From Rhizobium leucaenae USDA 9039 (GTDB taxonomy: Bacteria > Pseudomonadota > Alphaproteobacteria > Rhizobiales > Rhizobiaceae), in contig NZ_AUFB01000010.1 in NCBI RefSeq assembly GCF_000426285.1, positions 124,001 through 188,000 on the forward strand: a DNA stretch of 64,000 nucleotides, read 5' to 3'. The stretch's first letter is position 1. Each line of letters begins with the position of its first letter. Both the position numbers and the translations under genes were made by a program. Below, piece by piece: positions 48,088-56,347 of the stretch. The notes under the pieces were generated by a model, which worked only from the letters and a program-made list of their open reading frames with translations, was not told the origin of the DNA and made no database searches.

Positions 48088-48760
48088 CGCGGCCTCGTTC
48101 TGCCGCAGTGCGCAGGTTGGAGATCGTCTGTCGATAGGCGTCGACGGATTCGCCCTTGAAGATCGCCGAGCCGGCGACGAGGACACTGGCGCCGGCGGCA
48201 GTGACGATCGGAGCCGTGTCGACGGTGACGCCGCCGTCGACCTCGAGTTCGATCGGGCGGTCCCCGATCAGCAGCCGGGCGTTCCGTATCTTGTCGGCCA
48301 TGGCGGGAATGAATTTTTGACCGCCGAAACCGGGATTGACCGACATGATCAGGATCAGGTCGATATCATCCAGCACGTTTTCCAGAACCGACAAGGGTGT
48401 CGCCGGATTGAGGGTGACGCCGACCTTCTTGCCGAGATGGCGAATGGTTTGCAGTGAGCGATGCAGATGCGCGCCGGCTTCAGCGTGAACGGTAATGCGG
48501 TCGCAGCCGGCCTTGGCGAAAGCTTCGAGATAGGGATCGGCCGGCGAGATCATCAGATGGCAGTCGAAAGTGGCTGATGTATAGGGGCGCAGCGACTTGA
48601 TGACATCGGGACCGAAGGAAATATTCGGTACGAAATGGCCATCCATGACGTCGAGATGGATCCAGTCCGCCCCGGCTGCGGTCACATCTTTGACTTCCTG
48701 TCCGAGCTTGGCGAAATCGGCCGCGAGAATGGAGGGCGCAATGCGGATCGGCAATGTCAT
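48074..48760 (-). CDS. rpe: Ribulose-phosphate 3-epimerase
   Basis: A pentose-phosphate pathway enzyme interconverting ribulose and xylulose 5-phosphate. The 228-residue TIM-barrel protein shows [15 protein letters not shown], the metal-binding [20 protein letters not shown], and [16 protein letters not shown] with the DGGVT region near the end. It is full length. Its last 14 bases overlap the proposed start of a membrane protein gene. Confidence 0.96.
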   Translation of the reverse strand: MTLPIRIAPSILAADFAKLGQEVKDVTAAGADWIHLDVMDGHFVPNISFGPDVIKSLRPYTSATFDCHLMISPADPYLEAFAKAGCDRITVHAEAGAHLHRSLQTIRHLGKKVGVTLNPATPLSVLENVLDDIDLILIMSVNPGFGGQKFIPAMADKIRNARLLIGDRPIELEVDGGVTVDTAPIVTAAGASVLVAGSAIFKGESVDAYRQTISNLRTAAERGRVGSN

Positions 48761-48853
48761 GGGATGGCTGAACTCCGTCTGGTTTTATCGCGCTTGGCTT
48801 ATCACCGGTTCGGCAGGCAAACAACCTAATCCGCCAGCCTTGCACGGACCATA

Positions 48854-49942
48854 TCAGTTCGACGGCGATGTCACCGGGACAAAGGCGCTACCGCGCCATT
48901 CCAGCAGCCGATAGGGATTTTCCGTCAATTCGTGGTTCTGGCCGAAGGTGACGGGGCCGATCGGCGTCTGAAATGTCGTACCGATCAGCTTGTCGGCAAT
49001 CGGCTTGTTTTCCGCCTTGGCACTTTCCGCAGCCTGGTTGGCGATCAGCACGGCGGCCGCAGCCGGCAGAATATAGCCATCCGGTTCGATACCTTTGGAG
49101 CGCATCGCCTGCACGGCCGCCTGGGCAGCGGGTAAGCTGGCGTAATCGGGCAGGGCGATGGCTTGCACGCCGTCTGCCAGAGGCACCGGCTGATTGGTGG
49201 CGCGCATCGCGTCACCGCCCATCAGCGTCAAGGGAATGTTCTCGTTGCGCGCATCGCGGCCGATGATCGCCACGTCGCTGCGGTCGCCGCCGATGAAAAC
49301 ACGGCTGACGCCGGCCTTCTTCAGCCGGCGGACGAGCGCGATCTGCTGTTCCTGGCCGGGACGATAGGTATCGGTGAAGACAGGCTTCAGGCCTTTCTCT
49401 TCCAATGCATTACGCACCACTTCCACCAGCTCACGGCCGTGGATCGTGCCGTCTTCGATGAGCGCTATCGGCTCGGCCACCCAGTTCTTCAGGATGACGT
49501 CGGCCGCCATCGAAGCCTCGGCGCTGTCAACCGGAGCGAGACGGAAAAGCGGCCAGCCATTCTTCAGCGCATCCTCCATCACGATATGGGAACGTACCGA
49601 AACGGTGATGGCGGGAATGCCGGCTTCCTTCAGTCGTGGCAGCGCGCCTTCCAGCGTCTCGCTGCAGAGAAAGCCGATCGCGACTTGCGCCTTGGCCGTG
49701 ATCAACGACTCAGCGATCGCCCGGCCACCATCTTCGGTGCAGGGCTCGTCGACGACGGTGGCGGAGTCCTGCAATGCCTGCACTTCGAAATTGGCGCCCG
49801 CCGTAATCTGGGCGCCGAGAGATGCAAAGTTTCCGTTCTGCGGCGCGACGATGCCGATATTGACGCCCGCAGCATGGCTGCTGCCTGCCGCCAGAAGCAG
49901 CGCGATCAGAAGCGGTGTACGACGCAGAACGTTCATCGACAT
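48854..49942 (-). CDS. Periplasmic ligand-binding protein, LivK/branched-chain amino acid type
   Basis: A 362-residue periplasmic binding protein (Peripla_BP_6/ANF-like fold) with a signal peptide ending near SSHA-A. The mature part begins VNIGIVAPQNGNFASLG and includes ALIEDGTIHGRELVEVV and YRPGQEQQIALVRRLKKAG, typical of Leu/Ile/Val-type binding proteins. No permease or ATPase genes are adjacent, so it may be an orphan receptor or serve a distant ABC system. It lies downstream of the divergent flavin reductase region. Confidence 0.85.
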   Translation of the reverse strand: MSMNVLRRTPLLIALLLAAGSSHAAGVNIGIVAPQNGNFASLGAQITAGANFEVQALQDSATVVDEPCTEDGGRAIAESLITAKAQVAIGFLCSETLEGALPRLKEAGIPAITVSVRSHIVMEDALKNGWPLFRLAPVDSAEASMAADVILKNWVAEPIALIEDGTIHGRELVEVVRNALEEKGLKPVFTDTYRPGQEQQIALVRRLKKAGVSRVFIGGDRSDVAIIGRDARNENIPLTLMGGDAMRATNQPVPLADGVQAIALPDYASLPAAQAAVQAMRSKGIEPDGYILPAAAAVLIANQAAESAKAENKPIADKLIGTTFQTPIGPVTFGQNHELTENPYRLLEWRGSAFVPVTSPSN

Positions 49943-50104
49943 GGTATCCTGGACAATTCTCAGGCCCTTTTATCCGCCTGAAGGTCGCCGTCAAAGAAAA
50001 AGCAACGAAATCTGTCTGATTTCAATATTCCTATTGTAGAAAAGCTAACGTCTGCCCGCCATATTGAATGAAAACGAGAAATGACGAAAACGAGGGAAGC
50101 AATC

Positions 50105-50599
50105 GTGCTAGACAAGCAGCGTATGGATCCGGCGCATTATCGCGACGCCATGAGCCGTTATGCGGGGCATGTGCAGCTAGTGACCACCGCGCTTGGCAAC
50201 GAACGGCGCGGGGTAACGATTACGGCTGCGTGCTCGGTTTCGGACAATCCCGCCACGATCCTGATCTGCCTCAACAACAACAATGCCAAGAACGAAATCT
50301 TCTTCAAAAGCGGCATCTTCGCCCTGAACGCGTTAGGTGCCCACCATCAGGCGCTCGCCGATGCTTTTTCCGGCAAGACGAATCTGACCACCGACGAGCG
50401 TTTCGCGACGGGCAAGTTCGATACGCTGGTGACCGGCGCCCCGGTACTCGCCGACGCACTGGCAGCCTTCGATTGCCGCGTCACCGAAATCAAGCGGGCT
50501 TCGACGCATAACATCATCTTCGGCGAAGTCGTGGCCGTGCATTTCGATGAAACAAAGCCGGCGCTGCTCTATATGAACCGGGACTATCACACGTTATAA
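50105..50599 (+). CDS. Flavin reductase-like domain protein
   Basis: A 164-residue FMN-binding split-barrel protein of the flavin reductase family. Seen: VTTALGNERRGVTITAACSVSDNPATILICLN (the flavin/NADH region) and HNIIFGEVVAVHFDE. Such proteins supply reduced flavin to monooxygenases, but no monooxygenase is adjacent. The GTG at 50105 is chosen because GAGGGA lies seven bases upstream; an ATG at 50081 lacks a site. It precedes the Mo-enzyme maturation operon by about 120 bases and could be a separate unit. Confidence 0.82.
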   Translation: MLDKQRMDPAHYRDAMSRYAGHVQLVTTALGNERRGVTITAACSVSDNPATILICLNNNNAKNEIFFKSGIFALNALGAHHQALADAFSGKTNLTTDERFATGKFDTLVTGAPVLADALAAFDCRVTEIKRASTHNIIFGEVVAVHFDETKPALLYMNRDYHTL

Positions 50600-50649
50600 C
50601 CCTCATCGAGCACAACCCCTTAGATCGGAATCGATCCAAGGAGAGGATT

Positions 50650-50730
50650 ATGTGGCAGTTTGAAGTGTTACTGCGTCCTCAGCGCGTCCGGTGGGACACG
50701 TGGCACAGTAACGGGAGAGATTATGCCTGA
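50650..50730 (+). CDS. Possible 26-codon Trp-rich leader peptide
   Basis: An ATG at 50650 has a strong AAGGAGAGG immediately upstream and reads 26 codons, with tryptophans at positions 2, 15 and 18. Its stop overlaps the first codons of the MoxR gene. The stretch between holds a perfect 7-base hairpin (50667-50673 with 50706-50712) whose base abuts the MoxR ribosome site. This is the layout of a translated leader controlling a downstream gene. Expression is not shown. Confidence 0.5.
   Translation: MWQFEVLLRPQRVRWDTWHSNGRDYA
50667..50712 (+). other. Hairpin abutting the MoxR ribosome site
   Basis: GTTACTG pairs with CAGTAAC, with an inner GTCC/GGAC helix possible. The stem ends one base before GGGAGAG (50713-50719), the MoxR ribosome site, so its folding could affect MoxR translation. 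Confidence 0.5.
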
Positions 50731-51655
50731 TCGTCATCACGCACCTTCACTGCCGAGTTCGATCGACGAAACAATAGCCTTGCTCGGTGCCCACGATTAT
50801 CTCGCGGGGCGCGCGCTCGGTACGGTTTTGTTTCTGGCGCTGAAAATGAAACGGCCGCTCTTTCTCGAAGGCGAGGCCGGCGTCGGCAAGACCGAGATCG
50901 CCAAAGTGCTGTCGAAGGCGCTCGACCGGCCGCTGATCCGCCTGCAATGTTATGAAGGGCTCGACGTTTCCTCCGCCGTCTATGAATGGAACTATCCGGC
51001 GCAGATGCTGGAAATCCGCCTGGCCGAGGCGTCCGGACTCACCGATCGCGACCGGATCGAGGCCGATATCTTTTCCGAGCGCTATCTCATCCGCCGGCCC
51101 GTGTTGCAGGCTTTGTCGGACACGGGCGGCCGCGCCCCGGTATTCCTGATCGACGAACTGGACCGCACCGACGAGGCGTTCGAAGCTTTCCTGCTCGAAG
51201 TGCTCTCCGATTTCCAGGTGACCGTTCCCGAACTCGGGACCATCCGCGCCGCCGAGCCGCCCATCGTCATCATCACCACCAACCGCACCCGCGAGGTGCA
51301 CGACGCTCTGAAGCGGCGCTGCCTCTACCATTGGGTCGACTACCCCGAGGCGGAGCAGGAGCTCGATATCATCCGCCGCAAGGTGCCCGGCTGCAATGAG
51401 GCGCTGTCGCGCCAGATTGTCGCCTATGTGCAGAAGCTGCGCACGCTCGACCTCTTCAAAAATCCCGGCGTCGCCGAAACCATCGACTGGGCGACGGCGC
51501 TGACCGAGCTCGACCGGCTGGCGCTCGATCCCGAGACGATTTCCGATACGCTCGGCACCCTGCTGAAATACCAGGACGATATTGCCCGCATCCAGGGCGG
51601 CGAGGGCAAGCGGGTGCTGGATGAGGTCAAATCCGAACTGCTGGCGACGGGATGA
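50723..51655 (+). CDS. MoxR/CoxD-type AAA+ ATPase
   Basis: A 310-residue AAA+ chaperone-like ATPase. Walker A is GEAGVGKT (residues 50-57) and Walker B is VFLIDELDR, with FQVTVPELGTIRA and TTNRTREVHDALKRRCLYHWVDYP as the sensor/arginine region. MoxR-type ATPases work with VWA proteins to insert metal cofactors or activate enzymes; CoxD has this role for CO dehydrogenase. The ATG at 50723 overlaps a possible leader ORF. It is followed five bases after its stop by a VWA (CoxE-like) gene, confirming the pair. Confidence 0.88.
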   Translation: MPDRHHAPSLPSSIDETIALLGAHDYLAGRALGTVLFLALKMKRPLFLEGEAGVGKTEIAKVLSKALDRPLIRLQCYEGLDVSSAVYEWNYPAQMLEIRLAEASGLTDRDRIEADIFSERYLIRRPVLQALSDTGGRAPVFLIDELDRTDEAFEAFLLEVLSDFQVTVPELGTIRAAEPPIVIITTNRTREVHDALKRRCLYHWVDYPEAEQELDIIRRKVPGCNEALSRQIVAYVQKLRTLDLFKNPGVAETIDWATALTELDRLALDPETISDTLGTLLKYQDDIARIQGGEGKRVLDEVKSELLATG

Positions 51656-51659
51656 GACC

Positions 51660-52907
51660 ATGGAACCGGCAATGCAAGACGGCATCGCAGCGCCGTCGTC
51701 ACCGCCCGGTGACGGCCGTCTGGCCGATAATATCGTCTTCTTCGCCCGTGCCTTGCGCAAGGCCGGCCTGAAGATCGGGCCGGCGGCCATCGCCGACGCC
51801 ATCGAAGCCGTCGATACGATCGGCATCGGCTCGCGCGACGAGTTTCATGCGTCATTGTCTTCCATCTTCGTCAAACGGCATGAGGATCTTGCGGTTTTCG
51901 ATGAGGCATTCCGGCTGTTCTGGCGCTCGCGCGATCTCGTGCAGAAGATGATCGCGATGATGTCGCCGGTCGCGCCTGATCATCGTGAAAAAGAAAAGCC
52001 GAGGCCGGGCGAGCTCCGCGCCGGCGATGCTCTGCTTGGCGAGCGCGACGACCGCCGGCCGCAGCGCGAGGCACCGGACGTCGAGATCGATGCCCGCTTC
52101 ACGACATCGGGTAACGAACTCCTGCGCCGGATGGATTTCGCCCAGATGTCGGCTGCGGAAATTGCCGCTGCGAAGAAAGAACTGGCGCGGCTGCAATTGC
52201 CGCTCGATAGCGTCCGCACCCGCCGTTTCGCGCCGTCGCACGCCTCCGCCAAGGTCGATCCACGCGCGACGATGCGGAGCGCGCTTCGCACCGGCGGCAC
52301 GCTGATCCTGCCGCGTTATCGCGAACCCAAGGAAATGCAGCCGCCCTTGGTGGTGCTTGCCGATATTTCCGGCTCCATGAGCCAATATACCCGCATCTTC
52401 CTGCATTTCCTGCATGTGCTTACCGAGAAGCGGCGGCGGGTGCATACTTTCCTGTTTGGCACGCGGCTCACCAACGTTACCCGCCAGATGCGTCACAAGG
52501 ATCCGGATGAGGCGCTTGATGAATGCGCCGCCGCCGTCCGCGACTGGTCGGGCGGCACACGGATCGGCGAGACGCTGAAGGAGTTCAATCGGCTCTGGGC
52601 GCGGCGGGTGCTGGGGCAGGGTGCAATCGTGCTGCTCATCACCGATGGATTGGAGCGGGAGGGCGTGGAGCTTCTGCAAAGCGAAATGGACAGGCTACAC
52701 CGCTCCTGCAGACGGCTGATCTGGCTCAATCCTCTTCTGCGCTTCGAGGGCTTCGAACCTCGCGCCCGCGGCGTTCGCGCCATGCTGCCGCATGTTGACG
52801 AATTCCGTCCGGTTCACAATCTATTATCTCTGGCCGATCTCGTATCGGCCCTGAGCGCTGGTCGCGCCGGCGCCTATGATCCACGCCGTTTTCTCGCCAA
52901 GCTGTGA
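51660..52907 (+). CDS. VWA-domain protein, CoxE-like
   Basis: A 415-residue protein with a C-terminal von Willebrand A domain. The MIDAS motif is DISGSMS (D-x-S-x-S), followed by GTRIGETLKEFN and LLITDGLEREG. The N-terminal half is basic and helical. CoxE partners the CoxD ATPase in maturation of molybdenum hydroxylases. Its start is five bases after the MoxR gene and it precedes the XdhC genes, so all are likely in one operon. Confidence 0.87.
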   Translation: MEPAMQDGIAAPSSPPGDGRLADNIVFFARALRKAGLKIGPAAIADAIEAVDTIGIGSRDEFHASLSSIFVKRHEDLAVFDEAFRLFWRSRDLVQKMIAMMSPVAPDHREKEKPRPGELRAGDALLGERDDRRPQREAPDVEIDARFTTSGNELLRRMDFAQMSAAEIAAAKKELARLQLPLDSVRTRRFAPSHASAKVDPRATMRSALRTGGTLILPRYREPKEMQPPLVVLADISGSMSQYTRIFLHFLHVLTEKRRRVHTFLFGTRLTNVTRQMRHKDPDEALDECAAAVRDWSGGTRIGETLKEFNRLWARRVLGQGAIVLLITDGLEREGVELLQSEMDRLHRSCRRLIWLNPLLRFEGFEPRARGVRAMLPHVDEFRPVHNLLSLADLVSALSAGRAGAYDPRRFLAKL

Positions 52908-52914
52908 GGCACCC

Positions 52915-53244
52915 ATGACACATGCACCCGAAAGCCTTGATCCGCTTGTCATTGCAGAGGAATGGGCGTCCGCTGGCCGCAACGTGGCGCTGGCGACCGT
53001 CGTCGACACCTGGGGTTCCGCACCGCGCCCGACCGGCAGCCATCTCGTCATCGACGACGAGGGCAATTTTCACGGCTCGGTTTCTGGCGGCTGCGTGGAA
53101 GGTGCCGTCATTACCGAAGCGCTGGACGTGATCGAAAGCGGCAAGGCCCGCATGCTGGAGTTCGGCGTCGCGGATGAAACCGCCTGGCGCGTCGGTCTGT
53201 CCTGTGGCGGCCGAATTCGCGTCTATGTCGAGAGGCTTGTCTGA
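52915..53244 (+). CDS. XdhC N-terminal (CoxI-type) domain protein
   Basis: A 109-residue protein equal to the N-terminal XdhC_CoxI domain. Seen: VDTWGSAPRPTGSHLVID, GSVSGGCVEGAV and LSCGGRIRVYVE. XdhC binds molybdenum cofactor and delivers its sulfurated form to xanthine dehydrogenase-type enzymes. Here the protein is split: the Rossmann-like C-terminal half is the next gene, whose start overlaps this stop by one base. Confidence 0.87.
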   Translation: MTHAPESLDPLVIAEEWASAGRNVALATVVDTWGSAPRPTGSHLVIDDEGNFHGSVSGGCVEGAVITEALDVIESGKARMLEFGVADETAWRVGLSCGGRIRVYVERLV

Positions 53245-53951
53245 TGGACCGTCAGGTACTGACGAAACTGAACAGGCTGCGGCGCGCGCGGCAAGCGGTG
53301 ATCCTGGCGACCGAACTCTCCGGCGGGCAAGATCGGCTGATCGTCGAGGGTGACGCCATCGACGGCCCGTTTGCCGACGCCGTCGCGTCCGCCTTCCGCT
53401 CGGGAAAATCCTCTATAGCGGAGATTGGAGGGCAAAGCCTCTTCCTCAATGTTCATCTGCCGCCGCCGCAAATCGTCGTCATCGGCGCTGTGCATATCAG
53501 CCAGGTTTTGGCTGGCATGGCCGAGCTGGCGGGCTTTGACATCCGCATCATCGATCCGCGCACCGCTTTCGCGACGCCGGAGCGCTTCGATGGCGCCGAT
53601 CTTATTGCCGATTGGCCGGTGGATGTCCTGAAGGAGCGACCGCTCGATGCCTATACGGCGTTGGTTGCGGTCACCCATGATCCGAAGATCGATGATTTTC
53701 CGATTGCCGAGGCGCTGAAGGTCGGCTGTTTCTATGTCGGGGCGCTCGGCAGTCGTAAGACACATGCGAGTCGCGTGGAACGACTGAAGCGCGAGGGTTT
53801 GACGGAGGCCGACCTTGCCCGGATTCATGCTCCTATCGGCCTTCCCATCGGCGCATCGAGCCCAGCGGAAATCGCCGTTGCCATTTTGGCCGAGATCATC
53901 GCCGCGCTGCGCGGCCGCGACGTCTCATCACCGAAGGGTGACAAGCGATGA
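53244..53951 (+). CDS. XdhC C-terminal Rossmann-domain protein
   Basis: A 235-residue protein containing the XdhC Rossmann-like domain. It includes PPPQIVVIGAVHISQVLAGMAELAGF (nucleotide-binding strand-loop-helix) and the C-terminal signature YVGALGSRKTHASRVERLKREG with IGLPIGASSPAEIAVAILAEI. It supplies the second half of XdhC that the preceding gene lacks. Its last bases overlap the next gene, a MoeA-MobA fusion. Confidence 0.87.
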   Translation: MDRQVLTKLNRLRRARQAVILATELSGGQDRLIVEGDAIDGPFADAVASAFRSGKSSIAEIGGQSLFLNVHLPPPQIVVIGAVHISQVLAGMAELAGFDIRIIDPRTAFATPERFDGADLIADWPVDVLKERPLDAYTALVAVTHDPKIDDFPIAEALKVGCFYVGALGSRKTHASRVERLKREGLTEADLARIHAPIGLPIGASSPAEIAVAILAEIIAALRGRDVSSPKGDKR

Positions 53952-55582
53952 AATTCGGTGATTTTGCCACAGCGGAAGCCGAAGGCGCCGTGCTTGCGCA
54001 TTCCATCCGATTGTCCGATGGCAGCCTCGCCAAGGGGCATGTGCTTGACCGCGCCGATCTCGATCGCCTCGCTGCGGCCAATATCGTCCATGTCACCGCC
54101 GCCAAAATCGAGCCTGACGATCTTATGGAAAATGAGGCCGCGACGCGATTGGCGCGGGCGATTGCCCCGGATCATCTGACGTTTTCCGAAGCGGCGACGG
54201 GGCGCGTCAATGTTCATAGCGCAGTCGATGGCCTGTTCGTTGCGAACCGCGCCGCCGTCGACCGGCTGAACAGTGTCGATCCGGCCATCACGCTTGCCTG
54301 TCTTGCCGATCATGTGCCGGTGCGTCACGGCGATATGGTGGCGACCTTCAAGATCATTCCGCTGGCAGTTTCAGGCGAGAAGGTTGCTGCGGGCGCCGAC
54401 ATCCTGCAGCAGACGACTGTTTTCGAGGTCAAGCCATTCAAGCCGCATGCGGTATCGCTGGTCGCGACCGAACTGCCGTCACTGAAGACCTCGGTGATGG
54501 ACAAGACAGCGCGTATTCTTTCGCAACGGCTGCAGCTTGCCGGCAGCACGCTCGAGAGGGAAGAGCGAGTGGCACACCGCGCGCCCGATGTAGCGGAAGC
54601 GATCGGCAAGGCGTTGCAGGCAGCGGATCAATCGTCGAAGCTCGTCATCGTTTTTGGTGCGTCTGCAGTGATCGATGCGGGCGATGTGATCCCCGAGGCA
54701 ATCCGGCTTGCGGGCGGCCAGGTGATTCAGGTCGGCATGCCGGTCGATCCCGGCAATCTGCTGGTGCTTGGCAGGGTGGGCGATGTCCATGTCGTGGGGG
54801 CACCCGGCTGCGCCCGCAGTCCGAAGGAAAACGGTTTCGACTGGGTGCTGGATCGTATCCTTGCCGGCGAAAAACCGACGCCGCAGGAGATCAGCGGCAT
54901 GGGTGTCGGGGGGCTTCTCATGGAAATACAGTCGCGGCCAAGACCGCGCGATATCGCCGTCAAACCGCAAGCGCAGATTTCCGTCGCCGTCGTGCTTCTT
55001 GCCGCCGGTAAAGCGCGCCGCATGGGCGAGGGTGGGCCGCACAAGCTATTGGCGGAATTCGACGGCATACCTCTCGTGCGGCGCTCGGCCATGACCGCCT
55101 TGGCAGGCGTAGGCTCGGCCGTCGTTGCCGTCACCGGTCATCGCCACGGGGAAATCGTACAGGCACTAGCCGGTCTGGCGATCGAGCGGGTGCACAATCC
55201 CGACTATGTGTCCGGTATGGCGAGCTCACTGGTCGCCGGCATCAGCGCGCCGGTCGCGCAACGCGCCGACGGCGTCCTGGTCATGCTCGCCGACATGCCG
55301 GGTGTGACCAGCGACGACCTCAAGACCTTGATTGCGGCCTTCCGCAAGGCAAATGGGCAGGCGATCGTCCGTGCCGTGTCGCGCGGCAAACGCGGCAATC
55401 CCGTCATCCTGCCACGCGCCGTGTTCGACGCCGTGATGCGGCTTGAGGGCGATGTCGGCGCGCGGCATATTATCGAAACTGCGGGGCTTCCCGTCATCGA
55501 TGTCGACATCGGCGATGCAGCCCATCTTGATGTGGATACGCCCGACGCCGTAATAGCCGCCGGTGGCATTTTGAAGGGGTAG
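53948..55582 (+). CDS. MoeA-like / MobA-like fusion for molybdenum cofactor
   Basis: A 544-residue bifunctional protein. Residues 1 to about 345 resemble a molybdopterin-binding (MoeA/MogA-like) module, with GDVIPEAIRLAGGQVIQVG, PGNLLVLGR and GAPGCARSPKENGFDWVLDRILAG. Residues from about 350 form a MobA/MocA-type nucleotidyltransferase: VVLLAAGKARRMGEGGPHKLL, the NTP-binding signature, then MLADMPGVTSDDL. MocA makes the cytosine-dinucleotide form of Moco used by xanthine dehydrogenase and CO dehydrogenase. It is the last large gene of the maturation operon. Confidence 0.88.
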   Translation: MKFGDFATAEAEGAVLAHSIRLSDGSLAKGHVLDRADLDRLAAANIVHVTAAKIEPDDLMENEAATRLARAIAPDHLTFSEAATGRVNVHSAVDGLFVANRAAVDRLNSVDPAITLACLADHVPVRHGDMVATFKIIPLAVSGEKVAAGADILQQTTVFEVKPFKPHAVSLVATELPSLKTSVMDKTARILSQRLQLAGSTLEREERVAHRAPDVAEAIGKALQAADQSSKLVIVFGASAVIDAGDVIPEAIRLAGGQVIQVGMPVDPGNLLVLGRVGDVHVVGAPGCARSPKENGFDWVLDRILAGEKPTPQEISGMGVGGLLMEIQSRPRPRDIAVKPQAQISVAVVLLAAGKARRMGEGGPHKLLAEFDGIPLVRRSAMTALAGVGSAVVAVTGHRHGEIVQALAGLAIERVHNPDYVSGMASSLVAGISAPVAQRADGVLVMLADMPGVTSDDLKTLIAAFRKANGQAIVRAVSRGKRGNPVILPRAVFDAVMRLEGDVGARHIIETAGLPVIDVDIGDAAHLDVDTPDAVIAAGGILKG

Positions 55583-55585
55583 GGG

Positions 55586-55906
55586 ATGGACAATATCGAG
55601 ATCGAAGAGATGTTCCAGGCGCTCGGCCCGGTGACGATCAAGCGTATGTTCGGAGGCAAGGGCGTCTATCACATGGGTCGTATCGTCGCCGTCGAAGTAA
55701 GCGACGAGATGTTGCTGAAGGCAGACGACGTCAGCGCGCCGCAATTCGAAGCGGCGGGCGCCCGGCGTTGGGCCTATGAGGGGAAGAAAGGCAAACCCGT
55801 CAACATGCCCTACTGGTCGATCCCGGACGATGCTTTCGACGATCCGGATATCATGGCTCGCTGGGTCAGGCTTGCTTACGAGGCCGCGGTGCGGGCGGAG
55901 AAATAG
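55586..55906 (+). CDS. TfoX/Sxy N-terminal domain protein
   Basis: A 106-residue protein matching the TfoX N-terminal domain: KRMFGGKGVYHMGRIVAVEVSDEMLLKAD and WAYEGKKGKPVNMPYWSIPDDAFDDP. TfoX/Sxy proteins regulate competence genes in some gammaproteobacteria; small stand-alone domains in rhizobia have no proven role. It follows the MoeA-MobA fusion by three bases and may be co-transcribed. It converges on a Nudix gene. Confidence 0.85.
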   Translation: MDNIEIEEMFQALGPVTIKRMFGGKGVYHMGRIVAVEVSDEMLLKADDVSAPQFEAAGARRWAYEGKKGKPVNMPYWSIPDDAFDDPDIMARWVRLAYEAAVRAEK

Positions 55907-55909
55907 AGT

Positions 55910-56347
55910 TCAGCGAAAATCATCTTCGCTTAGATGCGCGATCGCAGCTTGCGCAAAGGCCGAAAGCGGCTGCGGCAGTTCGTTGCGGCCGAACCAGCCG
56001 AAATCGGAGAGCTTGTCAGGCTCCATCAGACGCGGTTCGCCGGAAAAGTTACTGGTGATGTAGATCAAAGAAATCCAGTGCTGGCGATCGGCTTCGACGA
56101 TAGCCTCTGTCGTGCAGAGATAATCGATCCTACCGATGGAAAGGCCGCTTTCTTCTTCCGCCTCGCGAATAGCCGCGTCCGCGGCCCGCTCCATGTGGTC
56201 GACTTTACCGCCGACGATGCTCCAAAAGCCGGCTTCCGGCGCTTTCAAACGCTTATAGAGCAGCAGCTTCCCGTCTCGCAAAATTGCGAGACCGGTTCCT
56301 AATCCTGGGAAATCGATGCCGGGTTTCCCCATGCGCAGCGGGCCCAT
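55910..56347 (-). CDS. Nudix hydrolase
   Basis: A 145-residue Nudix enzyme with the box GGKVDHMERAADAAIREAEE, then ESGL (G-x5-E-x7-R-E-x2-E-E), so the Mg2+ site is complete. It likely hydrolyses a nucleoside diphosphate derivative; the substrate is unknown. Its ATG shares one base with the stop of the upstream RNA helicase gene (TGATG), indicating translational coupling. Confidence 0.88.
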   Translation of the reverse strand: MGPLRMGKPGIDFPGLGTGLAILRDGKLLLYKRLKAPEAGFWSIVGGKVDHMERAADAAIREAEEESGLSIGRIDYLCTTEAIVEADRQHWISLIYITSNFSGEPRLMEPDKLSDFGWFGRNELPQPLSAFAQAAIAHLSEDDFR

